From Gammaproteobacteria bacterium (lineage in GTDB: Bacteria; Pseudomonadota; Gammaproteobacteria; Steroidobacterales; Woeseiaceae), in NCBI GenBank assembly GCA_024639825.1, contig JAHEGH010000023.1, positions 7,368 through 41,910 of the forward strand: a DNA stretch of 34,543 nucleotides. The letters are read 5' to 3'. Position numbers and translations under genes: made by a program. Positions 16,257 through 25,345 of the stretch are shown piece by piece. The notes under the pieces are model-generated. The model ran no database searches. It worked only from the letters and a program-made list of their open reading frames with translations, and had not been told where the DNA came from. How positions within the stretch are numbered: position 1 is the stretch's first letter; every line of letters starts with the position of its first letter.

Positions 16257-17598
16257 GGAAAATCGCAGCGAGTCCCAGGAAGGCCATGTACCCGACGACG
16301 TCCGTAACGGTGGTAAGAACCACGCCACCCGCCAGTGCCGGATCTACCTTCAGGCGTTTTAACGTGACCGGAATGAAGTAGCCTGAACCAGCCGCAACAA
16401 ACATGTTGATGATCATCGCGCAGCCGAGTATGCCGCCGATGCGCCAGTCGCCTATCCACAAGTAAGTAAACAGCGAGACAATGGTCGCCCAGCCAAGTCC
16501 ATTCAGCACACCGACAAGTAGTTCTTTCCTTAGAATGCCCCTCGCGTTAGCTGAATTGATCTGACCGAGTGCTATGGCACGCGTGATGATCACGAGTGAC
16601 TGAGTACCGGCGACGCCGCCCATGCTCGGCACGATTGGCATGAGCACGGCTAGCAGCACGATGGCATCGAGTGTGGTCTTGAACTGATCGACCACCGCCG
16701 CGGCCAGGAATGCTGTGCCGAGATTTACGCCCAGCCATAACGCCCTGCGCGTGGCGCTCTTGACCACCGGCGCGAACATATCGTCCTCTTCGTCGAGGCC
16801 CACAGCGCCCATAAGGGCGTGTTCCGCCTCGTCACGAATCACGTCGACGACATCATCTACGGTGATTCGCCCCAGGACCCGGTAATCGTCGTCAATGACT
16901 GGTGCAGACAACAGGTCGCGATTCTCAAATTCCCAGACAACCTGGTTCGATGGCGTGTGCGCGGGAATGGGCATCAGGTCCGTCGACATGACGCTTGCAA
17001 CCATTTCCTCCGGGTCGTGCGTCAGGAGGCGCGACAGAAAAAGTGAACCAATATAGGTGTTGTCGCGGCTGACCACGAAAACCGAATCAGTGCCGTCGGC
17101 AATCTCACCGACGACACGCAGGTAGCGCGCAACAACTTCGAGCGTCACGTCGGGACGAACGGTCACGACGTCGATATTCATCATGCCGCCCGCGCTTTCC
17201 TCGTCGTAGGCAAGCACCTGCTGCAGACGCTCATGGTCCTGCTTGTCGAGCGACTGCAGAACTTCCTGCGTTACGGCTTCCGGGAGGTCCGCAAGCAGGT
17301 CGGCAAGATCGTCGATCTCCATGCCTTCGGTGGCCGCAATAAGCTCCTGAGTGCCCATGCCCTCGAGCAGGCCGTCCCGAACTTCCTCTGCGACCTCAAC
17401 CAGGACGTCGCCCTCAAGGTCGTGATCGACCATCTCCCACAGGACGGCACGGTCCTTGAGCGGCAGCGATTCGAGCAGGCGTGCGACCTCGGACGGGTGC
17501 AGGCTGTTCACCATGATGCGTGCAGACCGCATGCGGCCACTGTCGAGTTTCTCCCTGAGGAGTTCGACGTTGGCTTTGGTGTGTTCTCTCGCTTCCAT
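16249..17598 (-). CDS. mgtE: MgtE magnesium transporter
   Basis: The 449-residue protein is a gated Mg2+ channel of the inner membrane. Residues 1 to about 135 form the helical MgtE N domain (HPSEVARLLESLPLKDRAVLWEMV), residues about 136-255 form two CBS domains that sense Mg2+, and five membrane segments follow from about 285, including SMGGVAGTQSLVIITRAIALGQI and GGVVLTTVTDVVGYMAFLG. No M-box riboswitch-sized space exists upstream: only 19 bp separate it from rapZ. It sits where ptsO/npr is found after rapZ in E. coli and Pseudomonas. Its end overlaps the patatin gene. Confidence 0.97.
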   Translation of the reverse strand: MEAREHTKANVELLREKLDSGRMRSARIMVNSLHPSEVARLLESLPLKDRAVLWEMVDHDLEGDVLVEVAEEVRDGLLEGMGTQELIAATEGMEIDDLADLLADLPEAVTQEVLQSLDKQDHERLQQVLAYDEESAGGMMNIDVVTVRPDVTLEVVARYLRVVGEIADGTDSVFVVSRDNTYIGSLFLSRLLTHDPEEMVASVMSTDLMPIPAHTPSNQVVWEFENRDLLSAPVIDDDYRVLGRITVDDVVDVIRDEAEHALMGAVGLDEEDDMFAPVVKSATRRALWLGVNLGTAFLAAAVVDQFKTTLDAIVLLAVLMPIVPSMGGVAGTQSLVIITRAIALGQINSANARGILRKELLVGVLNGLGWATIVSLFTYLWIGDWRIGGILGCAMIINMFVAAGSGYFIPVTLKRLKVDPALAGGVVLTTVTDVVGYMAFLGLAAIFLM

Positions 17599-17617
17599 GG
17601 ACGCGGAGTTTAGCAGC

Positions 17618-18508
17618 TTAGTCCGGGCGGAGACGATGCTCGGGGAGACTGTTGTGGCGCGTCAGAATCGGTTCATGATGCTCTCGCAATGCGGCTGCGA
17701 GTTTTTCGGTCATGTAGACAGATCGGTGCTGGCCACCGGTGCAGCCGATAGCAACGGTAAGGTAGCCGCGTTTGGCACGCTTGTAATGCGGCGCCCAACG
17801 GCGCAGAAACTGAAGAACATCCTCGAACATCTCTCCGAACGTCTCCTGCTCGTCGAGAAACTGCTGCACTTCTTCATCGAGGCCCGTGAGGCCGCGTAGC
17901 TTCATCGTCCAGTACGGGTTTGGCAGGCTGCGCACGTCAAACACGAAGTCCGCGTCGGCAGGAATGCCGTACTTGAAGCCGAAGCTTTCGATGAGTATCG
18001 ACAAGGACTCCGATTCGCGCCGATCGACACGCGACCGAATAATATCGGCGAGCTCGTAAATGCTGGACTGCGAAGTATCGATAATCAGGTCGGCCGACAC
18101 CTGCATATCGGACAGCACCGCACGTTCAGAGGCGATGGCCGCACGCAATTGCATGCCCTGGTTGGCGAGTGGGTGACGACGCCGGGATTCGCCATAGCGC
18201 TTCAGCAGAATCTCCTCGCTGGCGTGCAGGAATATGATGTCCGTCTTGACGTTCTGCTTGCGCAGCTCGCGCAACAGGTCCGGCAGTGCATTGAGGTTTT
18301 CCGCGCGGTTTCTCGCATCGAACCCTAATGCGAGGTGCTGCGGTGAATCGCCGCCGTAACGTCGTACCTCGTCCACGGCCGCAAGCAGGAGTCCCGCTGG
18401 CAAATTGTCTATGCAGTAGTAACCGAGGTCTTCGAGGACATGGAGCGCCACGGACTTGCCCGAACCGGACAGCCCGCTGACGATAATCAGGCGCAGTTCG
18501 CCTGGCAT
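17618..18508 (-). CDS. rapZ: RNase adapter protein RapZ
   Basis: This 296-residue protein is the YvcJ/RapZ P-loop nucleotide-binding family member. In E. coli RapZ binds the small RNA GlmZ and guides RNase E, tuning glucosamine-6-phosphate synthesis for the envelope. Walker A is GLSGSGKS (12-19), followed by DLGYYCIDNLPAGLL; the C-terminal RNA-binding domain has GCTGGQHRSVYMTEKLA. Both halves are intact. The ATG at 18506-18508 lies inside the end of ptsN, a 22-bp overlap that suggests coupled translation. Confidence 0.97.
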   Translation of the reverse strand: MPGELRLIIVSGLSGSGKSVALHVLEDLGYYCIDNLPAGLLLAAVDEVRRYGGDSPQHLALGFDARNRAENLNALPDLLRELRKQNVKTDIIFLHASEEILLKRYGESRRRHPLANQGMQLRAAIASERAVLSDMQVSADLIIDTSQSSIYELADIIRSRVDRRESESLSILIESFGFKYGIPADADFVFDVRSLPNPYWTMKLRGLTGLDEEVQQFLDEQETFGEMFEDVLQFLRRWAPHYKRAKRGYLTVAIGCTGGQHRSVYMTEKLAAALREHHEPILTRHNSLPEHRLRPD

Positions 18509-18966
18509 GTCTTCTCTGCGCTGTTAATCAGCGTGTTGTAAAGGTCCTTGCTGCTGTTCATCTCGCGCAAGCTTGCGCGCAGTCCCTCATCGGCCAGTAA
18601 CTCCGTGATCAGATTCACATCTTGACGATGCTGGTCGTCAACCTCTTCCGGAACAATCATGCCGACGACGAGGTCGACAGGCTCCCCGTCAGATGACTCG
18701 AAGTCGACAGGTTCGGACAGCTTGATGAGAACGGCGACGCTCTCTTCAATGCCCTTGATGCGGCAGTGTGGGAAGGCGGCACCCTTGTCGAGGCCCGTAC
18801 AGCCGAGCCGCTCGCGACCGATCAGGCATTCGAAAATATCGTCGCTGGCGATATCCGGAATATTGCGGACCAGCAGCTCGCTCAATATTTCGAGGCAATG
18901 CTTCTTGCTGCGTGCGGTGGCGTTGCACAGCACGCCGTCGGGCTTGATGATTTCTTGAAGGGACAT
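18487..18966 (-). CDS. ptsN: nitrogen PTS enzyme IIA (EIIA-Ntr)
   Basis: The 159-residue protein is the terminal phosphoacceptor of the nitrogen-related phosphotransferase system and regulates potassium uptake and sigma-54-linked functions in relatives. The phosphorylated histidine is His67 in GAAFPHCRIKG. The start MSLQEIIKPDGVLCNATARSKK matches the family. It lies between hpf and rapZ as in E. coli. A GC-rich inverted repeat occupies the gap upstream and no good ribosome-binding site is seen before the ATG at 18964-18966. NPr, its usual phosphodonor, is not encoded at the expected place in this window. Confidence 0.96.
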   Translation of the reverse strand: MSLQEIIKPDGVLCNATARSKKHCLEILSELLVRNIPDIASDDIFECLIGRERLGCTGLDKGAAFPHCRIKGIEESVAVLIKLSEPVDFESSDGEPVDLVVGMIVPEEVDDQHRQDVNLITELLADEGLRASLREMNSSKDLYNTLINSAEKTCQANCA

Positions 18967-18992
18967 AGGAGTTGGGATTTACCTGGGATCGA

Positions 18993-19020
18993 CCGGCGCG
19001 GCCCGACTGGACCGCGCCGG
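18993..19020. repeat. GC-rich inverted repeat between hpf and ptsN
   Basis: CCGGCGCGG (18993-19001) and CCGCGCCGG (19012-19020) form a perfect 9-bp stem with a 10-base loop. It fills most of the 64-bp gap between the hpf stop and the ptsN start and would be transcribed in that operon. There is no T-run after it on the minus strand, so an RNA-processing or stability hairpin fits better than a strong terminator. Confidence 0.75.
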
Positions 19021-19030
19021 GATTGCTCGA

Positions 19031-19351
19031 TCAGGCGTATCGTTCTTTGTGTTTATCTCTTGCGTGGTGATCGACAAGTTTTTCCTTGTACTTGCGAACT
19101 CGCCGTTCGAGTTTGTCAACCAGCCCGTCGATCGCGGCATACATATCTTCTTCGATGTGATCGCAGTAGATAGTGCCGCCGTTGACGCTGGCGGTGGCTT
19201 CGGCTTTATGCCTGAGCTTCTCGACGGTCAGGATACATTGGACGTCAGACACGATGTCAAAATGTCGGCCAATCTTGTCTACCTTTGCACCGACATATTC
19301 TCTCATTGATTCAGTTACCTCGACATGATGGCCTGAAACATTCAATTGCAT
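19031..19351 (-). CDS. hpf: ribosome hibernation promoting factor (short HPF)
   Basis: This 106-residue protein is the short form of HPF/YfiA, which binds the 30S subunit decoding site and helps form inactive 100S ribosomes in stationary phase. It begins MQLNVSGHHVEVTESMREYV and has the conserved DHIEEDMYAAIDGLVDKLERRVRKYKEK helix. There is no C-terminal dimerisation extension of the long type. The ribosome-binding site GGGAG lies 6 bases before the ATG. It follows rpoN, as in most gammaproteobacteria. Confidence 0.96.
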   Translation of the reverse strand: MQLNVSGHHVEVTESMREYVGAKVDKIGRHFDIVSDVQCILTVEKLRHKAEATASVNGGTIYCDHIEEDMYAAIDGLVDKLERRVRKYKEKLVDHHARDKHKERYA

Positions 19352-19438
19352 AATGGTCTCCCATATTTTTGATTTACCTGCGGGTTCAGGATAACAGTCC
19401 GGGGGTCCTCCTTCATGTAGTGTTTCTTACCTACGGTT

Positions 19439-20833
19439 TCACCGTGCCTCGCGAATCCTGCGTTCGCTTGACGACGGAATGTTCATAGCTTCACGGTACT
19501 TCGCGACCGTCCTTCTCGCAACCGAAATACCGTCATTTTTCAGTAAGTTGGTGATCTTGCTGTCACTGAGTGGCTTGGCCGGGTTCTCGCCACTGATCAG
19601 TTTGCGAATTTTCGCGCGAACCGAGGTCGAGGACTGGTCTTCGCCACTGGCGGATGCCAGATGCGAGGAAAAGAAATACTTGAATTCAAAGACGCCACGG
19701 GGCGTGTGCATGTACTTGCTGGTCGTTACACGTGAAATGGTTGACTCATGCATGCCGATCTCGTCCGCGATGTCGCGCAGCACCATGGGCTTCATGGCTT
19801 CGTCGCCATGTTCGAGAAAATCGGTCTGGCGCGTGACGATGCTGGTCGCGACCTTGAGCAGCGTCTCGTTGCGAATTTCGAGGCTGCGGATCAGCCAGCG
19901 GGCCTCCTGCAGCTGTGATTTCAGCACCGCGTGCTCGCCGCTGCCGCGCAGCAGCTTTGCGTACTGCTGATTGACCGACAGGCGCGGTACGCCGGTTGGA
20001 CTGATTTCGACCTGCCAGTGGTTATCGATCTTGCGTACGAAGACATCCGGAATAACGTATTCAGCCGCTGCCGGGCTAACCGCTGTTCCGGGTCTCGGAT
20101 TGCAGCCACGGATAAGTGCGAGCGCGTCGTGCAGGTTATCTTCGCTGGTGCGGAGGCTGCGTCGCAGTTCGCCGTAATCGCGCGTTGCCACGAGGTCGAG
20201 ATGATCACCCGCGATCTCGATTGCGAGCTGCAGACCCGGTGTTTCCCAGTCAAGCTGGCTGAGTTGCAGGACGATACTTTCGGACAGGTCGCGTGCGCCC
20301 ACACCGATTGGGTCGAGGCGCTGGATCTTGACGAGGGTTTTTTCCACTTCGCGCTCGGTGGCGGGTGGCTCCTCGTCGAGGCTGGCGAGGATCTCCTCGA
20401 TATCGGCCTCCAGGTAGCCGTCGTCGTTGATCGAATCCACGATGGCTTCACCGATCACAACCTCCCGCGGCGTGAAATGCTCCATCTCGAGCTGCCACAA
20501 GAGGTGGTCGCGCAGCGACTGGCCGGATTCGTCGGCGAACTCGGTGATGGGCCGACCCTCGCCGTTCCAGCCACCGTCCTGGATGCGCTCGTTTGAGCGC
20601 GCTTCCCAAAGCTCGTCAGCCTTGATGGTTTCGACTTCTGCCGTCGTGTCCGCGCTCGTACTCGGGACGTCTGGAAGATCCTCCATCTCAAGCATGATGT
20701 TTTCTTCCAGGGCTTCCTGGATCTGGGCATTGAGGTCAAGCACTGGGAGCTGCAGCAAGCGAATGGCCTGCTGTAATTGCGGCGTCATGGTCAGCGTCTG
20801 ACCGAGTTTTAGCTGCAGCGAAGGTTTAAGCAT
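19439..20833 (-). CDS. rpoN: RNA polymerase sigma-54 factor
   Basis: Sigma-54 directs transcription of nitrogen, motility and envelope genes with AAA+ activators. The 464-residue product has the glutamine-rich region I (LKLGQTLTMTPQLQQAIRLLQL), an acidic region II, the core-binding region, the HTH (DIADEIGMHESTISRVT), and the RpoN box ARRTVAKYRE near the C-terminus. ATG 20833 is chosen because it gives the standard MLKPSLQLKLGQTL start; the frame is open to a GTG at 20869, but that N-terminus is not family-like. It lies 61 bp after lptB in the same direction, as in E. coli. Confidence 0.97.
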   Translation of the reverse strand: MLKPSLQLKLGQTLTMTPQLQQAIRLLQLPVLDLNAQIQEALEENIMLEMEDLPDVPSTSADTTAEVETIKADELWEARSNERIQDGGWNGEGRPITEFADESGQSLRDHLLWQLEMEHFTPREVVIGEAIVDSINDDGYLEADIEEILASLDEEPPATEREVEKTLVKIQRLDPIGVGARDLSESIVLQLSQLDWETPGLQLAIEIAGDHLDLVATRDYGELRRSLRTSEDNLHDALALIRGCNPRPGTAVSPAAAEYVIPDVFVRKIDNHWQVEISPTGVPRLSVNQQYAKLLRGSGEHAVLKSQLQEARWLIRSLEIRNETLLKVATSIVTRQTDFLEHGDEAMKPMVLRDIADEIGMHESTISRVTTSKYMHTPRGVFEFKYFFSSHLASASGEDQSSTSVRAKIRKLISGENPAKPLSDSKITNLLKNDGISVARRTVAKYREAMNIPSSSERRIREAR

Positions 20834-20894
20834 TCTCAGGTGTACTCTATGGGCGAAAAGCAGGCGCACAAGGCTTGTTTGTATTTAGTCTGCC

Positions 20895-21620
20895 TCAGAG
20901 CTTGAACTCCTGTCCGAGATACACTTCTCGAACGTGATGATTTTCCAGAATGGACTCGGGCGGTCCCGCCGCAATCAGGCTGCCGTCGCTGAGAATATAG
21001 GCGTGCCCGCAGATTCCCAAGGTTTCCCGAACGTTGTGATCGGTGATTAGCACCCCGATACCGCGCTCACACAGGTGCCGGATGATGCGCTGGATATCAA
21101 GAACTGAAATCGGATCAACACCCGCAAACGGCTCGTCGAGGAGGACGAACAGCGGATCGGCCGCCAGCGCCCGCGCGATTTCCACACGCCGACGTTCGCC
21201 ACCCGAGAGGCTGATGCCGAGACTCGTGCGCACATGACCGACGTGCAACTCATCCAGCAGGTTTTCGAGTTCTTTCTCGCGGCCAGCACGATCCAGATCG
21301 TCCCTGTTCTCAAGAATCGCAAGGATATTTTGTTCGACGGTCAGTTTGCGAAAAATCGAAGCTTCCTGGGGCAGGTAGCCCACGCCGAGTTTGGCGCGGC
21401 GATGCATTGGCAGTGCGGTGAGATCCTTGCCGTCCAGGAAAATCTTGCCGCTGTCTGCCGCGATAAGACCGACGATCATGTAGAACGCCGTGGTCTTGCC
21501 GGCCCCGTTGGGGCCGAGCAGGCCGACCACCTGGCCGCTCTTGATCTCCAGGGAGAGTTCCTTGACGACCTTACGAAGCTTGTAGCTCTTGGAGATGTCC
21601 TGAACGCTGAGAATGCTCAT
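20895..21620 (-). CDS. lptB: LPS export ABC transporter ATPase LptB
   Basis: The 241-residue ATPase powers the LptBFGC complex that pulls LPS from the inner membrane. Walker A is GPNGAGKT (36-43), the signature is [16 protein letters not shown], and Walker B with the switch is [13 protein letters not shown]. Length equals that of E. coli LptB. The ATG overlaps the lptA stop by 4 bases (21617-21620), indicating coupled translation. LptF and LptG are not in the window. Confidence 0.98.
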   Translation of the reverse strand: MSILSVQDISKSYKLRKVVKELSLEIKSGQVVGLLGPNGAGKTTAFYMIVGLIAADSGKIFLDGKDLTALPMHRRAKLGVGYLPQEASIFRKLTVEQNILAILENRDDLDRAGREKELENLLDELHVGHVRTSLGISLSGGERRRVEIARALAADPLFVLLDEPFAGVDPISVLDIQRIIRHLCERGIGVLITDHNVRETLGICGHAYILSDGSLIAAGPPESILENHHVREVYLGQEFKL

Positions 21621-22279
21621 TGATTCTCGTCTTCAGGTTCCGTCGTGTCGCTATCAGCACCTTGCGATTCGATACCATTGGCCGGCGTGTAGGTAATCCG
21701 TACGCGATCGTCGTTCGCGCCTGTCGAATCAGCATTAATAGTTTGTTCGATGATGTTGTACACGAGCATGTGGGACGATATCTGGTTGCCGCCCTCAGTG
21801 ATGGTCGCCTGTTCGGAGAATTCGATCACACCCGCGTCGACGTCGTAATCAAGCCGGCCGGCTTCGGCATGGGTGATGTCTTCGGTACCCGGCCGCTGCA
21901 AGTCATACATCGCCGGTGTTCCGGTCACGATGGCCTGCCTGAGGCGAAAATCATCAAACAGGAGTTCAGCGGTGTCACATTCGATATGACCGGCCCCGAT
22001 CTTGATGATGACGTTGCCGGTGAAGTTCCATGACGCATCTTCGAGCTCCATGCGGGTCGCACGACCCTCGTCTGCCTGGATACTCACGTTTCCCTGGGTC
22101 AGAGTCAGGCCACTGAAGATAATCATCGAGTTCTTGCCGTCAATCGAGGTGTTGTCGGCATTGATATCCATCGGCAGTCGCATATCGAGATCGTTGACCT
22201 GCGCATTCGCCAACAACGGCGTTGCAAGCAGCACAACAGCGCACAACCAGAAGGGAGTTTTGATTCTTTGGGTATTCAT
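21617..22279 (-). CDS. lptA: LPS transport periplasmic protein LptA
   Basis: This 220-residue protein starts with a signal peptide ([19 protein letters not shown], residues 9-27) and continues as an OstA-type beta-jellyroll ([21 protein letters not shown]), which forms the periplasmic bridge carrying LPS. The C-terminal 25 residues are acidic and polar, likely disordered. It follows lptC with a 1-bp gap and overlaps lptB. Sequence identity to E. coli LptA looks low, as is normal for this family; the context makes the call firm. Confidence 0.93.
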   Translation of the reverse strand: MNTQRIKTPFWLCAVVLLATPLLANAQVNDLDMRLPMDINADNTSIDGKNSMIIFSGLTLTQGNVSIQADEGRATRMELEDASWNFTGNVIIKIGAGHIECDTAELLFDDFRLRQAIVTGTPAMYDLQRPGTEDITHAEAGRLDYDVDAGVIEFSEQATITEGGNQISSHMLVYNIIEQTINADSTGANDDRVRITYTPANGIESQGADSDTTEPEDENQ

Positions 22280-22280
22280 C

Positions 22281-22838
22281 CTAGGGAGCGATTTTGCCTC
22301 GGACGTTGGATTTCAGTTCAACTTTGTTCTCGTTTAGCGATGCTAGCATGCCCGTCGCTGTAAGGCTGCGTGCACCTATGCGAATTTGTACGCGTTCCTC
22401 GGTCTCTGCGACGAAGCGCTCGGGGTCAAATTCCAGGTACTGGGTGCGAATCTCGGTCTCGTTCTCGTCGTCGCCGCTGTTGCCGAGCGCGCGTACATGT
22501 CCGCGAAGCGCGATGCGCGGGCTGCCTTCGCGCAACGTCGCCTCATCCGCATGCACAACCCATGGCACATCGGATTGCGGAGAATAACGAATGCGCACTT
22601 CGGTGAATTCTATCCTGTCCTTCGCCTCCTGCTCCGCATATGCCGCTTCAATTTCATACAACAGGCTGCCATCTTCTCCGGTTCCCAGGATGCGGGCCGA
22701 TTTCAGATAGTAACCGCGATGCGTCGTGTCAGAAGGTCGCTCATCGATCTCGGCAGGACGGTTGTTGCGTGCGAGGTACCAACTGGCAAGCGCGGCGGCG
22801 GTAAGGACGACAAGCAAGGTGATCGTGCGCGGGCTCAT
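22281..22838 (-). CDS. lptC: LPS export protein LptC
   Basis: The 185-residue bitopic protein has one N-terminal membrane helix (ITLLVVLTAAALASWYLA, about residues 6-23) followed by a periplasmic jellyroll that takes LPS from LptBFG and hands it to LptA. The segment YYLKSARILGTGEDGSLLYEIEA matches the YrbK/LptC family. Its ATG overlaps the kdsC stop codon (ATGA), continuing a chain of tightly packed genes from kdsD to lptB. Confidence 0.93.
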   Translation of the reverse strand: MSPRTITLLVVLTAAALASWYLARNNRPAEIDERPSDTTHRGYYLKSARILGTGEDGSLLYEIEAAYAEQEAKDRIEFTEVRIRYSPQSDVPWVVHADEATLREGSPRIALRGHVRALGNSGDDENETEIRTQYLEFDPERFVAETEERVQIRIGARSLTATGMLASLNENKVELKSNVRGKIAP

Positions 22839-23338
22839 CAGCTATCGCGGTCCGCTGCCGCGACCAGCAGGTCACAGATCTCGCGGACCGCGCCGAAGCC
22901 TCCGGATTTTGTCGTGACATAGTCGCAATACTCCTGCAACGCCGGCACTGCATTCGCGACGGCGACTGAGAAGCCAACGTGTTCCAGCAAGGGCAGATCG
23001 GGCAGGTCGTCGCCGACGTAGGCGCACTCAGCGATGGAAATATTCAGCGCAGTCGCCAGCTTGTTCATCGCGGCGACCTTGTCCTTGCAGCCAAGAACTA
23101 CGTGCTGGACGCCGAGCTCGGCCATGCGCTTCTCAACGGCCCCTGAGTTACGCCCACTGATGACGCTGACAGCCATGCCGGCATCAAGCAGGCGGCGCAC
23201 GCCGTAGCCATCCTGTGTGTGAAAAGCCTTGGTCTCGACGCCGTCGTCGGACAGGTAGAAGCGGCCATCGGTAAATACGCCGTCGATATCGAAGGCAATG
23301 AGCCGAATCTTGTGCAGATTGTTGAGACCGCCGCTCAC
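22838..23338 (-). CDS. kdsC: 3-deoxy-manno-octulosonate-8-phosphate phosphatase
   Basis: This 166-residue HAD-family enzyme removes phosphate from Kdo 8-phosphate to give Kdo for the LPS core. The catalytic motif is FDIDGVFTDG with Asp17 and Asp19; later motifs include SVISGRNS, the lysine in GCKDKVAAM, and YVGDDLPDLPLLEHVGFSVAV. The start is GTG (23336-23338), which overlaps the kdsD stop by 4 bases; no in-frame ATG is available nearby. Confidence 0.97.
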   Translation of the reverse strand: MSGGLNNLHKIRLIAFDIDGVFTDGRFYLSDDGVETKAFHTQDGYGVRRLLDAGMAVSVISGRNSGAVEKRMAELGVQHVVLGCKDKVAAMNKLATALNISIAECAYVGDDLPDLPLLEHVGFSVAVANAVPALQEYCDYVTTKSGGFGAVREICDLLVAAADRDS

Positions 23339-24318
23339 ATCAGACCCTCGCGGAACAGGTCGTGAATATTCAGCGCGCCAACAAGCTTGCCATTGTCGTC
23401 AGCCACGAGCAGTGATGTGATCTTGTTTTCTTCCAGCAGGTGCAACGCTTCGGCGGCCAGGACATCGGCCGATGTGGTCTTGCAGTTCGCATGCATGACC
23501 TCGCGGATCGTGGTGGTGCGAATATCCGAACCAGTGTCGAGTGTCCGGCGCAGGTCGCCGTCCGTGTAAATGCCCAGAATCGTGTTCTTTTCGTCAATGA
23601 TGGCGGTCATGCCGAGCCCCTTGTCGGTCATTTCGAGCAGGGCGTCGCGCAGAGTCACGCTGGCGTTTACGGCCGGAATGCGATCACCGGTCCGCATGAC
23701 ATCAGAGACCCGGAGAAGCAGGCGCTTGCCCAGGCTGCCGCTTGGGTGGGAGCGCGCGAAGTCCTCGGCCGTAAACCCGCGCTTTTCGAGCAATGCAACA
23801 GCCAGCGCATCGCCCATAGCCAGTGTCGCTGTGGTGCTGGCGGTCGGCGCGAGCTTGAGCGGGCACGCCTCTTCCTCGACGCTGATGTCGAGATGCACAT
23901 CAGCGGCCTGACCCATGGTGGATTTCGGGTTGCCGGTCATCGATATCAGTTTTGCGCCCATGCGCTTTACCACGGGCAGGATCGTCACCACTTCGGCCGT
24001 TTCGCCCGAATAGGAAATGGCAAGCAGCAGGTCCTGACTCGTGATCATGCCAAGGTCGCCATGACTTGCTTCGGCCGGGTGCATGAAAAACGCGGGTGTG
24101 CCAGTCGATGCGAGCGTTGCTGCGATCTTGTTGCTCACATGCCCGGACTTGCCCATGCCAGTGACGACAACGCGCCCCGGGGTGGCCATACAGAGTTCGC
24201 AGGCAGCAACGAAGCTGTCGTCGAGGCGGGTTTTAAGGGCGTCCACGGCGCGCGCTTCAATGTCGAGAACGTTGGCAGCCAGCGCGAGCAACTCGTCCTT
24301 TGTCAGCGTGTCAGGCAA
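23335..24318 (-). CDS. kdsD: arabinose-5-phosphate isomerase KdsD
   Basis: The 327-residue enzyme converts ribulose 5-phosphate to arabinose 5-phosphate, the first step toward Kdo. An N-terminal SIS domain (VVTGMGKSGHVSNKIAATLA, then AISYSGETAEVV) is followed by two CBS domains, as in E. coli KdsD (328 residues). The only available start is TTG at 24316-24318: an in-frame stop lies a few codons upstream, and GAGGG sits 6 bases before the TTG as a good ribosome-binding site. Confidence 0.96.
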   Translation of the reverse strand: MPDTLTKDELLALAANVLDIEARAVDALKTRLDDSFVAACELCMATPGRVVVTGMGKSGHVSNKIAATLASTGTPAFFMHPAEASHGDLGMITSQDLLLAISYSGETAEVVTILPVVKRMGAKLISMTGNPKSTMGQAADVHLDISVEEEACPLKLAPTASTTATLAMGDALAVALLEKRGFTAEDFARSHPSGSLGKRLLLRVSDVMRTGDRIPAVNASVTLRDALLEMTDKGLGMTAIIDEKNTILGIYTDGDLRRTLDTGSDIRTTTIREVMHANCKTTSADVLAAEALHLLEENKITSLLVADDNGKLVGALNIHDLFREGLM

Positions 24319-24368
24319 CTCATACCCTCAACCGATTTGGAATCGTCTTATTCTAACCGAGGCCGGTT

Positions 24369-25334
24369 CTAAATGTTCTGAGAGATCACGTAGCCGTCGT
24401 AGGCCAGGTAGGCGATCAATAGGGCCGCGCCTTCAAGTCGCGAAAGTTCGGATTTGCCATCGTAGTCGTAGGTCATGGCGAACAACACCAGCGTGAACGC
24501 AACCATCACGAAAATGTGCAGGCTCAGAACCGAAGGTGCCAGGGCGGACGGCGCAATAGTGGCCGCAACGCCGATGACGGCGAGCAGGTTGAAGATATTT
24601 GAGCCAACGATGTTACCGATGGCGAGGCCGTATTCGCCCTTGAGCGCACTGGCCAGCGACACAGCCAGTTCGGGCAGGCTGGTGCCAAAGGCCACGATAG
24701 TGACGCCAATTACCACCTCGGAAACACCCAGCATTTCCGCGATTCCAACGGCGCCGTAAACGAGGATCTTGGCGCCGACCAGGAGAATGGCGAGCCCAAT
24801 ACTGAGCCAGACCATGGCCATTGGCATGGTGACATCACTCGGGATTTCCGCCTCATAGTCGATCTTGATCGGGTCGTTGACTGCCGACCGCATGCCCAGT
24901 CGCGTCAGCCAGACCATGACAATAACCAGGCCGGTTAGCATGACGATGCCGTCGATCTGGCTGAGATAGGTATCGAGGAACAGCGATACGGTCAGCAGGG
25001 ACACGGCCAGCAAGGCAGGCATCTCGCGTCGCAGGGTGGCCGACTCGAGTTTGATCGGCCGGATCATCGAGGTCAGGCCCAGCACGAGGCCGATATTGAC
25101 GATATTCGAGCCGATGGCATTGCCGTACGCGAGCCCGGGCTGGTCGTCGATCGCTGCGACCACCGAAACCAGGATCTCCGGGGCGGAGGTCGCCAGGGCA
25201 ACCACGGTAAGGCCAATGAGCAGGGGGGCTACCCCAAGATTACGCGCGGTTGCCGCAGCTCCATGCACGAAGCGATCCGCCCCCCAGATAAGGAGTATCA
25301 GGCCTGCGACTACAAGAGTGAGGTTGGCGAGCAT
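24369..25334 (-). CDS. yrbG: calcium/sodium antiporter family protein YrbG
   Basis: This 321-residue inner-membrane protein belongs to the Ca2+/cation antiporter superfamily. It shows the two repeated alpha motifs: ALATSAPEILVSVVAAI with GNAIGSNIVNIGLVLG, and AFGTSLPELAVSLASAL with GNIVGSNIFNLLAVIG. About ten membrane segments are evident. It heads the kds-lpt run as in E. coli, where its role there is not settled. ATG 25334 is chosen over an upstream in-frame codon at 25370 because it starts right at the first membrane helix. The end is 50 bp before kdsD. Confidence 0.92.
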   Translation of the reverse strand: MLANLTLVVAGLILLIWGADRFVHGAAATARNLGVAPLLIGLTVVALATSAPEILVSVVAAIDDQPGLAYGNAIGSNIVNIGLVLGLTSMIRPIKLESATLRREMPALLAVSLLTVSLFLDTYLSQIDGIVMLTGLVIVMVWLTRLGMRSAVNDPIKIDYEAEIPSDVTMPMAMVWLSIGLAILLVGAKILVYGAVGIAEMLGVSEVVIGVTIVAFGTSLPELAVSLASALKGEYGLAIGNIVGSNIFNLLAVIGVAATIAPSALAPSVLSLHIFVMVAFTLVLFAMTYDYDGKSELSRLEGAALLIAYLAYDGYVISQNI

Positions 25335-25345
25335 AAACGTTAGTT

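Noticed and set aside
24355-24368. AACCG/CGGTT hairpin just upstream of the yrbG stop as a terminator
   Set aside because: It is only 5 bp long with no T-run; read-through from yrbG into other genes is not an issue on that strand because kdsD is upstream of it in transcription.
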